Origin: Pedobacter frigiditerrae
GTDB lineage: Bacteria > Bacteroidota > Bacteroidia > Sphingobacteriales > Sphingobacteriaceae
Assembly (NCBI RefSeq): GCF_004331645.1
Contig: NZ_SJSK01000001.1
Coordinates: 744,001-808,000, forward strand
DNA length: 64,000 bases
Direction of reading: 5' to 3'
Program-made: the position numbers and the translations under genes
Notes under the pieces: model-generated
What the model was told of the DNA's origin: nothing
Seen by the model: the letters and a program-made list of their open reading frames with translations, nothing else
Databases searched by the model: none
In this document: one piece after another, positions 26,167-33,304 of the stretch
How positions within the stretch are numbered: the stretch's first letter is position 1
Layout: each line of letters begins with the position of its first letter

Positions 26167-27400
26167 TATAAATTTCCCCGTTTAAAATAACTGTTTCAAT
26201 TTGGCTCTGGCCGAAACTATAAGGCAAAAATGCCAAAGAAGGCATCGCTCTAGTAATGAATAAATTTGCCTTTTTGCCAATGGCGATGCTTCCCATTTGA
26301 TTGCTGAGTTCCATTGCTGCGGCTCCATTTAAAGTAGCTGCATTGATCGCTTCTTCTGGCAACATTTTTAGTTTAATACAGGCTAAGGAAACTACGAAAT
26401 TCATATTTCCTGATGGTGTTGAACCTGGATTATAATCTGTTGCAATGGCAACTTTTGCACTGTTATTGATTAAACCTCTGGCATTTGCAAAAGGAATATC
26501 TAAGTAAAAGGAACAGGAAGGTAAAAGTGTTGCAATGGTTTCGTTATGAGCTAAAGTTGATAAAACTTCATTGTCTGTTTCTTCTAAATGGTCTACTGAA
26601 ATGGCATTATGCTTTACGCCAATTTGAACACCTCCAGAAATTGAAAGCTGGTTAGCATGGATTTTTGGTTTCAATCCGTATTTCGCAGCAGCGGATAAAA
26701 TTTCATCAGTTTCTGCGATAGAAAAAAATCCTTTTTCGCAAAAAACATCAATATAATCAGCTAAATTTTCTTTGGCAACTAAAGGTAATAATTGGGCGAT
26801 AATCAAATTAATATAACCTTTATGATTTTCTTTATAAGCTAAGGGATAAGCGTGTGCTGCTAGTAATGTTGCTTTAATTGGAATAGGAAAAGCTTCTTTC
26901 AATCTTCTGATAACTCGCAACATTTTCAGCTCGCTTTCTACGGTTAAACCATAGCCACTTTTTATTTCTACCGCACCAGTTCCTTGCTTAATCATATCGG
27001 CTAACCGTAGGCTTGCCCTTTTAAAAAGCTCATCTTCGGTTGCTTGTTCTAGTTTTTTTGCTGAGTTTAAAATTCCCCCGCCAGCTGCAGCGATATCTTC
27101 ATAAGTTTTCCCTTCAATTTTCATTACAAACTCCTCTTCTCTTGGAGCAGCAAAAACAATGTGTGTATGGCTGTCGCACCAAGAAGGGAAAACGAATTTG
27201 CCTTTGGCATTGATGGAAGATGGAAGATGTAAAATGGAAGATGGGATTTCACTCATCAAACCAAAATCTTTAATTAACCCATCTTCTAATAAGAGCCAGG
27301 CATTTTCTAAAACGGGCAAATTGGCCATTTCATTACCACGAAGAGAAATTTTCTCTTTTGGGTGGACGCCTACTAGCCCTTTGATGTTTATAATGAGCAT
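26159..27400 (-). CDS. hutI: Imidazolonepropionase
   Basis: The 413-residue amidohydrolase opens the imidazolone ring in histidine catabolism. Markers are the metal motif DSHTHIVFA near residue 77, EIKSGYGLT near 148, the HANQ region near 250 and ATDYNPGSTPSG near 327. Residues about 53-65 (IPSSILHLPSSI) correspond to a tandem TCTTCCA-type DNA repeat inside the gene, just before the metal motif. The enzyme otherwise looks intact. Confidence 0.93.
   Translation of the reverse strand: MLIINIKGLVGVHPKEKISLRGNEMANLPVLENAWLLLEDGLIKDFGLMSEIPSSILHLPSSINAKGKFVFPSWCDSHTHIVFAAPREEEFVMKIEGKTYEDIAAAGGGILNSAKKLEQATEDELFKRASLRLADMIKQGTGAVEIKSGYGLTVESELKMLRVIRRLKEAFPIPIKATLLAAHAYPLAYKENHKGYINLIIAQLLPLVAKENLADYIDVFCEKGFFSIAETDEILSAAAKYGLKPKIHANQLSISGGVQIGVKHNAISVDHLEETDNEVLSTLAHNETIATLLPSCSFYLDIPFANARGLINNSAKVAIATDYNPGSTPSGNMNFVVSLACIKLKMLPEEAINAATLNGAAAMELSNQMGSIAIGKKANLFITRAMPSLAFLPYSFGQSQIETVILNGEIYNG
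27212..27244. repeat. GATGGAA tandem repeat inside hutI
   Basis: GATGGAA-GATGGAA-GAT then AAAATGGAAGATGG: four near-copies of a 7-base unit in coding DNA, read in hutI as SSILHLPSSI on the minus strand. The frame is kept. Confidence 0.7.
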
Positions 27401-27483
27401 TTTTGGTTAAATGTTTAAATTGTAAAATTGGTTAATTGAGCCCGGTTACAGTTAACCAATTACAACAATTAACCAGTTAAACT

Positions 27484-28251
27484 TTATGCTAATTCCAGCA
27501 ATACCGGACAGTGGTCAGAATGCAAGGCGTCAGGTAATATCTTAACATTTTTTAGCCTGCTTTCCATAGGCCTGCTTATCAAGTGATAATCAATTCGCCA
27601 ACCTAAGTTTTTACCTCTAGAACCAGCTCTATAACTCCACCATGTGTAATGATGTGGGTCTTTATTAAAATGCCTGAACGAATCTATAAAGCCATTATTC
27701 ATAAACAACTCCATCCATTCACGTTCTTCGGGTAAAAACCCAGATGAATTAGCATTAGATTTTGGGTTATGAATATCTATTGCTTGATGGCAGATGTTAT
27801 AATCGCCAGAGATAATTAAGTTAGGATGTTCTTTTCTGATTTCATCAATATAGACATCAAAAAACTTCATAAACTCATACTTTTTGATTTGTCTTTCATC
27901 GCCACTAGAACCTGATGGCATATATAAACTCATTAAAGAAAAGGTATCAAAATCGGCTCTTAAAACCCTTCCTTCGGCATCAATCCAAGATTCACCACAG
28001 CCATAAGAAATGTTGTTAGGTTTAATCTTTGTTAAAATGGCAACACCGCTATATCCTTTTTTCTCTGCAGGAAACCAATAATGGTGATAGCCTAATTGCT
28101 CTATCAGGGCAATAATTTCGGGGATTTGTTCTTTTAAGGCTTTCACTTCTTGCAAACAAACCATATCTGCATCTGTAGCTTGTAGCCAATTAAAAAGACC
28201 TTTTGTTGAGGCGGCTCTAATGCCATTTACATTATAGGAGATAATTTTCAT
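27484..28251 (-). CDS. xth: Exodeoxyribonuclease III / AP endonuclease
   Basis: The 255-residue member of the EEP nuclease family repairs abasic sites. Metal and catalytic motifs: NVNGIRAA at the N-terminus, LQEVKA near residue 34 (metal Glu), SGDYNICH near 146 (Asp/Asn), GWRIDYHL near 217 and SDHCPVLLEL at the end (catalytic His). Length is normal for the ExoA/XthA group. Confidence 0.95.
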   Translation of the reverse strand: MKIISYNVNGIRAASTKGLFNWLQATDADMVCLQEVKALKEQIPEIIALIEQLGYHHYWFPAEKKGYSGVAILTKIKPNNISYGCGESWIDAEGRVLRADFDTFSLMSLYMPSGSSGDERQIKKYEFMKFFDVYIDEIRKEHPNLIISGDYNICHQAIDIHNPKSNANSSGFLPEEREWMELFMNNGFIDSFRHFNKDPHHYTWWSYRAGSRGKNLGWRIDYHLISRPMESRLKNVKILPDALHSDHCPVLLELA

Positions 28252-28321
28252 TTTAGTATCAAGTATTTAGTATCAAGTAGCGAGACTGGGTGGATAAGCA
28301 TTTGCTCCAAACCATTTATCT

Positions 28322-29032
28322 TCACTTGTTTATTGCAGCTTTTTTCAGTTCTTTTTCTAGTTTTTTTGCTTCTCTTTTCTTCAATATAGTAATGGTCATT
28401 TTTACATCAGTTATAGGCCTGTCTCCTTTTGCTGTTGGCTCAGCCGCAATATTATCAACCATTTCTAAACCTTTTACCACTTCGCCAAAAACAGTGTAAT
28501 TTCTATCTAAATGTGGTGTGCCGCCAATAGTTTTGTAAACCTGACGTTGCCATTCTGGAATTTTAAATTTCATCCTGTTTTTCTCAACAGCATTTAAAGT
28601 AGAATCGTTCCATACTTTTCCTTGAACGATATAAAATTGAGAGCCACTTGAAGCCTTTGTTGGATTAGCAGCATCACCTTCTCTGGCCGCGGCTAATACG
28701 CCCTTTTTATGAAATAAACTATCTACAAATTCTGCAGGAATGGTGTATTTCGGCCCGCCCTCTCCAAGCGCAGCGCCAGCTACAGCATTTTTAGAATCGG
28801 GATCCCCTCCTTGAATCATAAAAGCTTTTATCACCCTGTGAAATAATGTGCCATCAAAAAAACCTTCCTTAGCTAACTTTAAAAAATTATCACGATGTAA
28901 AGGTGTTTCATTGTAGAGTTTAATAATCACTTCACCTTTAGATGTTGTAATTTTTACATATTGATTTTTAGGTTTTGCAGCAAAAGCAGTAACTAAACAA
29001 AGGCTTAAGAGAAGTGTAAAGAGTTTTTTCAT
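28322..29032 (-). CDS. Exported cyclophilin-type peptidyl-prolyl isomerase
   Basis: The 236-residue protein has a signal peptide (MKKLFTLLLSLCLVTAFAAK) and a cyclophilin domain: FHRVIKAFMIQGGDP near residue 63, SGSQFYIV near 128 and FGEVVKGLEMVD near 188. It probably assists periplasmic protein folding. A Lys/Glu-rich tail (KKREAKKLEKELKKAAINK) ends it. A TACCTTAG box 19 bases upstream on the minus strand may be its -7 element. Confidence 0.93.
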   Translation of the reverse strand: MKKLFTLLLSLCLVTAFAAKPKNQYVKITTSKGEVIIKLYNETPLHRDNFLKLAKEGFFDGTLFHRVIKAFMIQGGDPDSKNAVAGAALGEGGPKYTIPAEFVDSLFHKKGVLAAAREGDAANPTKASSGSQFYIVQGKVWNDSTLNAVEKNRMKFKIPEWQRQVYKTIGGTPHLDRNYTVFGEVVKGLEMVDNIAAEPTAKGDRPITDVKMTITILKKREAKKLEKELKKAAINK

Positions 29033-29092
29033 ACTTAAAATGAATTTATGCTAAGGTATTTAAAAATTGGAAGAGATTATAACTAAAAAGGT

Positions 29093-29161
29093 AGCCACAG
29101 ATTAGCAGATTACTTTTGGATAATAGAATTATTGCTCATAAGAATCTGCTAATCTGTGGCT
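29093..29161. repeat. Palindromic 'AGCCACAGATT' hairpin, copy 2
   Basis: AGCCACAGATTAGCAGATT (29093-29111) and its exact reverse complement (29143-29161) form a perfect 19-base stem with a 31-base loop. It separates the cyclophilin gene from the copper island. Confidence 0.8.
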
Positions 29162-29203
29162 TAAAATCAATGATAGTTTTAATTTACCATTTTTTAACAA
29201 TTG

Positions 29204-29647
29204 ATGAAATCTCAATTCAAAAAATTATGTATAGCTTTGTTAATAATGAAGTTAAAGCAAAAATCAGCAATAGGCCTTTGCATCTTTTACCTTTTAAGCG
29301 TAATTGGCGTGGCTTTGAGCATTCATTTTTGTGGCGGCAAATTAGCTTCTGTTTCAGTTACAAATGCACAAGTAGCTTGTAAATATTGCAACGCAAAAAC
29401 TACAGATAAAAAGGATGATGGTTGTTGTAAAAACACCAAGATTGACGCTAAGGTTAAGGATTCTCATCAAGTAGAGAGTGCTTTCAAATTACCAAAACTA
29501 TTTAGTTTTGAAACATTATTACATCCAAAATTTGCTGATTTATTAAGTCAAGTTTTACCTTCTTATTTTAGTAAGGTTGTAAACAAAGCACCACCCAAGT
29601 CCAAGGGCGTGGCTTTACACATTTTCAACTGCGTTTTTAGAAATTAG
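29204..29647 (+). CDS. HYC_CC_PP family small exported protein
   Basis: The protein is up to 147 residues. The ATG at 29246 is the more likely start because it gives a normal signal sequence (MKLKQKSAIGLCIFYLLSV). The three family marks are present: HFC in IHFCGGK, a vicinal CC in DGCCKNTKI, and PP in KAPPKSK, plus an extra CKYC pair. The family is of unknown function and often sits beside heavy-metal genes. The Cys-rich core and the HMA and copper genes downstream suggest metal binding (inference). Confidence 0.8.
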   Translation: MKSQFKKLCIALLIMKLKQKSAIGLCIFYLLSVIGVALSIHFCGGKLASVSVTNAQVACKYCNAKTTDKKDDGCCKNTKIDAKVKDSHQVESAFKLPKLFSFETLLHPKFADLLSQVLPSYFSKVVNKAPPKSKGVALHIFNCVFRN

Positions 29648-29735
29648 ATAATGAGCTAAGCTAAGTATTATCCTTATGCATTGTTTTTTTTCCCATCGGG
29701 GAGATGAATATTTACTCATTTATAAAAATTTCAAG

Positions 29736-30272
29736 ATGAAAACGACCAAAATCATATTCAGTTTTTTGATGCTTTTTGCTATAAACAAAGTGTCGGCTCA
29801 ACAAATTACTACAGTAGAAATGCAAGTAACAGGATTAACTTGTTCTATGTGTTCTCAAGCTACTGAAAAGTCTTTGCGTACTTTAGATTATGTAAGTAAT
29901 GTAACACCAGATTTAAATAAAAACCTATTTGTGATTACCTTCAAAAAAGACAAAGTGGTAAACTTCGACCAATTGAACAAAAAGGTTAAGGAAGCAGGTT
30001 TTTCTGTTGGAAAACTAGATGCTACAGTAAACTTTAATCAAGTAAAAATTGATGAAGAAGGACAAGCAATTGTAGGTTCAAATGTTTATCGTTTTGCCAA
30101 TGTAAAAAGTAAGGTTTTAAACGGATCGGTTAAAGTGAGTGTAATAGATAAAAGCTTCATTTCTAATGCTGCATTTAAACAGAAATCGGCAACCGTAAAG
30201 TTTGATTCTTATCCAAGTGGTACTGGAATTATCAATGGTAAAAAGACTAGAATTTATCACTTAAGCATATAA
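29736..30272 (+). CDS. Exported protein with N-terminal heavy-metal-associated (HMA) domain
   Basis: The 178-residue protein has a signal peptide (MKTTKIIFSFLMLFAINKVSA) and an HMA ferredoxin-like domain with the metal motif GLTCSMCSQA near residues 33-42. The C-terminal 100 residues are not recognised but are beta-rich. It probably binds Cu(I) in the periplasm and passes it to neighbours. I chose the ATG at 29736, since the longer frame from 29676 has no leader peptide. The next gene follows after two bases. Confidence 0.85.
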   Translation: MKTTKIIFSFLMLFAINKVSAQQITTVEMQVTGLTCSMCSQATEKSLRTLDYVSNVTPDLNKNLFVITFKKDKVVNFDQLNKKVKEAGFSVGKLDATVNFNQVKIDEEGQAIVGSNVYRFANVKSKVLNGSVKVSVIDKSFISNAAFKQKSATVKFDSYPSGTGIINGKKTRIYHLSI

Positions 30273-30274
30273 AA

Positions 30275-31138
30275 ATGATAAGGAAATTGATAGGATTACT
30301 GCTGGTATTTATTGGCTTTAATCAATCTGCCTTTGCTCAAGAACTCTATGTTTTTACTGAGCCTGCTAGTAATATGCCAAAGAATTCAATCGCTATTCGT
30401 TTAACCAACGAGGGGATGTTTAAACCAAGCTTTACAAATAGAACGATTGTTGAAGGTATGGTTGGGCTGAATAAGAGCCTAATGTTTCACCTGCAAGGTT
30501 TTATGTCTGATATGGATGGAAAATATCGGGTAGAAGGTGGAAGTTTTTATGCAAAGTATAGGTTTTTGTCTATGGATAATGATCACAGCCATTTTCGTGG
30601 GGCGCTTTATGGCAGAGTAAGCACAAGTAAACGTGATATGGTTAGTGAAGACATTAATTTAGAAGGAGATAATTCTGGTTGGCAAGGCGGGTTAGTCTTT
30701 ACACAATTGATTCACAAATTGGCATTATCAGCCACGCTTGGTTACAGTAGTACTTTTAAAAAGCAAGAAGATATGCTGTACTTTGATCCAGGCATGATGT
30801 TTCATTCGCCGACACCAATGTTTATGGCAATGAAAATGCCTAATGAAATGTTTAATTACAGCCTTTCATCAGGATATTTATTGCTCCCTTTTGTCTATAA
30901 AAACTACAACCAACCTAACTTTAATTTGTATTTTGAAGTACTAGGGAAGACTAATCCCGCAAATGGAAATTCGTACCTAGATTTGGCCCCAGCTATTCAA
31001 GTAATTTTAAACAGCAAAACGAGAATAGATGTAGGTTATCGTTTTCAAGCAACAGGAAATATGCCAAATAGATATTTGAAAAACATGTATTTAGCAAGAA
31101 TAGAATTTAATTTTTTTAACGCATTAAGTAAGAAATGA
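30275..31138 (+). CDS. Putative outer-membrane beta-barrel protein, Met-rich
   Basis: The 287-residue protein has a signal peptide ending SAFAQE, then alternating amphipathic strands with aromatic girdles and a C-terminal strand ending in aromatic residues (YLARIEFNFFNALSKK). No domain name can be given. Residues about 165-195 hold a Met/His-rich loop (PGMMFHSPTPMFMAMKMP) typical of copper-binding stretches. It overlaps the DUF3347 gene by four bases (ATGA) and lies in a copper operon, so a copper-related envelope role is likely by context. Confidence 0.7.
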   Translation: MIRKLIGLLLVFIGFNQSAFAQELYVFTEPASNMPKNSIAIRLTNEGMFKPSFTNRTIVEGMVGLNKSLMFHLQGFMSDMDGKYRVEGGSFYAKYRFLSMDNDHSHFRGALYGRVSTSKRDMVSEDINLEGDNSGWQGGLVFTQLIHKLALSATLGYSSTFKKQEDMLYFDPGMMFHSPTPMFMAMKMPNEMFNYSLSSGYLLLPFVYKNYNQPNFNLYFEVLGKTNPANGNSYLDLAPAIQVILNSKTRIDVGYRFQATGNMPNRYLKNMYLARIEFNFFNALSKK

Positions 31139-31662
31139 AAATAAAATTTAAACAGATGAAAAAAATATTAGTAATGATTGCTGTATTCAGCATCACAATT
31201 TTCTCTGTCGCAAAAGCGCAAACAGCGACAACAAAAACCGAGTTTGATAAAACTTTAAATGCCTATTTTAACATTAAAAATGCTTTGGCAAAAGACAACG
31301 CAACTTTAGCAAGTCAGAACACTAAAGTTTTGTTAACTAACATTGAAAGTTTTCCAACCAAAAAATTAGCTGCAAGTCAGCAAGCATTATGGAAAACAGA
31401 AACTGCAAAAATTAAAACTGCGGCCTTAGCAATAAGCAATGAAAAAGTAATTAAAGTACAAAGACAGAGCTTTTGGGCGGTTTCTACTGCCATGATTAAT
31501 TTGGCTAAAGCTTTTAAATTAAACAGCGAAGTAGTTTATGTGCAATATTGTCCAATGGCGAAAAAAAGCTGGTTAAATGAAGTGGAAGATGTTCAAAATC
31601 CATTTTATGGCAGTATGATGTATGACTGTGGTGAAGTAACAGAAACTATTGCGAAAAAATAG
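31135..31662 (+). CDS. DUF3347 domain exported protein
   Basis: The protein is up to 175 residues. The ATG at 31156 may be the true start, giving the signal peptide MKKILVMIAVFSITIF. The helical DUF3347 domain has YFNIKNALAKDN near residue 43 and the conserved end VQYCPMAKKSWLNEV...NPFYGSMMYDCGEV with two Cys and several Met. In Bacteroidetes this domain occurs with copper and heavy-metal efflux genes and is thought to bind metal. The next gene starts at the base after its stop. Confidence 0.85.
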   Translation: MKIKFKQMKKILVMIAVFSITIFSVAKAQTATTKTEFDKTLNAYFNIKNALAKDNATLASQNTKVLLTNIESFPTKKLAASQQALWKTETAKIKTAALAISNEKVIKVQRQSFWAVSTAMINLAKAFKLNSEVVYVQYCPMAKKSWLNEVEDVQNPFYGSMMYDCGEVTETIAKK

Positions 31663-32226
31663 ATGAGGCTGTATATCAAAAATATGGTGTGCGACCGATG
31701 TAAAATGGTGGTTAAAGCTGAGTTAGAAAAACTTGGCTTTAACCCTATTTCTATTCAATTGGGAGAAGTAAAAATTGAGCAAGAAAATATAAGTGAAGAA
31801 GAGAAGAATGGCTTGAAGCTCGCTTTAGATAGATTCGGTTTTGAGCTTTTAACTGAAAAAAAGCAACAGCTAGTTGAGCAAGTTAAAACGGTGATTATTG
31901 AATTGGTTCATTATTCTAAAGAAATACTGAAGCTTAATTTATCGGATTATTTGAGTGAAAAATTAGGCATTGAATATGCTAATTTAAGCGCTGCTTTTTC
32001 TGAGCACGAAAGTCAAACCATTGAAAAATACTTCATCGCACAAAAAATCGAAAAGGTTAAGGAATTGCTAGCCTACGGAGAAAAATCGTTAAGTGAAATT
32101 GCTTACGACTTAAACTACAGCAGTGTTGCTCATCTATCAACGCAGTTTAAAAAAGTAACAGGCTTAACACCATCGGCCTATAAATCTAACAAAAAATTGG
32201 AACGCAAAACGCTGAATGAAGTTTGA
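31663..32226 (+). CDS. AraC-family regulator with N-terminal HMA-like metal domain
   Basis: The 187-residue protein has residues 1-65 as a compact HMA-like unit with CDRC (Cys10, Cys13 in NMVCDRCKMVV). Residues about 120-180 form an AraC-type helix-turn-helix (KVKELLAYGEKSLSEIAYDL, then SVAHLSTQFKKVTGLTPSAYK). The joint architecture suggests a one-component metal sensor. It closes the first copper transcript and precedes the copper ATPase, so autoregulation of the island is a fair inference. No direct DNA target can be read here. Confidence 0.82.
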   Translation: MRLYIKNMVCDRCKMVVKAELEKLGFNPISIQLGEVKIEQENISEEEKNGLKLALDRFGFELLTEKKQQLVEQVKTVIIELVHYSKEILKLNLSDYLSEKLGIEYANLSAAFSEHESQTIEKYFIAQKIEKVKELLAYGEKSLSEIAYDLNYSSVAHLSTQFKKVTGLTPSAYKSNKKLERKTLNEV

Positions 32227-32245
32227 GTTCTTATCTTACATCAAC

Positions 32246-32274
32246 GTTTTAAAATATCGTTCTACGTAAATTTG
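32246..32274 (+). promoter_or_regulatory. Promoter of the YgiD-like gene
   Basis: TAAATTTG (32267-32274) is an exact -7 match with a TTTT box 17 bases upstream. It lies 19 bases before the ATG at 32294. Confidence 0.5.
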
Positions 32275-32293
32275 TACAAGTAAAACGATAAAG

Positions 32294-33118
32294 ATGGAAA
32301 CGCTAAATCAATTTAAAAAGTTCACTTCAGGGCTAGATGCAACAGCATTCATGCCGGTTCTATTTATGGGGCACGGTTCACCTATGAATGGCATTGAATT
32401 AAATGAATTTAGCTCAAAGTGGATTGACATTGCTCAGAACATTCCTGTGCCAAAAGCTGTTTTAGTGGTGTCGGCACATTGGTTTACCAAGGGAACTAAA
32501 ATTACGGCAATGGATATGCCACCAACAATTCACGACTTTGGAGGCTTTCCACAGGCCCTTTTTGATGTGCAATATCCAGCTCCTGGTAATCCGCAGTTAG
32601 CAAAAGAAACTTCAGATTTAGTAAAATCTACAGACATTTTTTTAGATCACGATTGGGGTTTAGATCATGGCGCTTGGTCGGTGATTAAACACATGTTTCC
32701 TAAAGCAAATATTCCTGTTTTGCAATTAAGTATCGACTACACAAAAGATGCGCAGTATCATTATAATTTGGCAAAGGAATTATGCACATTGCGCAAAAAA
32801 GGAGTGCTGATTTTAGGTAGTGGCAATATGGTTCACAATCTTAGAATGGTAAGTTGGGAAATGATAAATGGCGGAGGTTATGACTGGGCTATTGAAGCGA
32901 ACGATAAGTTTAAAAATGCCATTTTAAATAAAAACCATCAAGCGTTAATCAATTATCAAACCATGGGAAGTGATGTCATGTTAGGTATTCCAACACCAGA
33001 ACATTATTTGCCATTAATGTATACACTGGGTTTGCAAAATGAAAAAGAAGGGGCTACTTTGTTTAATGATAAAGCCGTTGGTGGTTCTCTTACAATGACT
33101 TCTGTGCAGATTGGGTAA
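32294..33118 (+). CDS. ygiD: Class III extradiol dioxygenase, YgiD / DOPA-dioxygenase-like
   Basis: The 274-residue LigB-superfamily enzyme has zinc/iron ligands from GHGSPMN near residue 27, SAHWFTKG near 64, DHDWGLDHGAWS near 120 and LGSGNMVHNLR near 178. YgiD-type enzymes act on 4,5-dihydroxy-aromatics such as DOPA in vitro, but their natural role is unclear. It has its own promoter and interrupts the two halves of the copper island. Confidence 0.88.
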   Translation: METLNQFKKFTSGLDATAFMPVLFMGHGSPMNGIELNEFSSKWIDIAQNIPVPKAVLVVSAHWFTKGTKITAMDMPPTIHDFGGFPQALFDVQYPAPGNPQLAKETSDLVKSTDIFLDHDWGLDHGAWSVIKHMFPKANIPVLQLSIDYTKDAQYHYNLAKELCTLRKKGVLILGSGNMVHNLRMVSWEMINGGGYDWAIEANDKFKNAILNKNHQALINYQTMGSDVMLGIPTPEHYLPLMYTLGLQNEKEGATLFNDKAVGGSLTMTSVQIG

Positions 33119-33281
33119 TTCGACTTCGTGATTGCCGTGAAAACGGGAATCGTAAAGCGTTATGCTTTAATCATCTTTCCTCCGCATTAAGATTAACAGT
33201 CGAGCTGGTAATGACGATAACTATTTAAAATTATGTAAATCTTATCGGTTATTATGTAACAAAGGCTCAGTCTGCTTGTTA

Positions 33282-33289
33282 TAATTTTG
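33282..33289 (+). promoter_or_regulatory. -7 element of the copper ATPase gene
   Basis: TAATTTTG is an exact TAnnTTTG match. It places the mRNA start near 33296 and rules out initiation at the TTG at 33287, leaving the ATGs at 33305/33308. No clear -33 box is visible, as expected of an activator-dependent promoter. Confidence 0.5.
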
Positions 33290-33304
33290 TATATCAAATT
33301 TAAA

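Noticed and set aside
33119-33240. Possible gene between the dioxygenase and copper ATPase
   Set aside because: No supported frame. The segment looks like degenerate intergenic repeat DNA.
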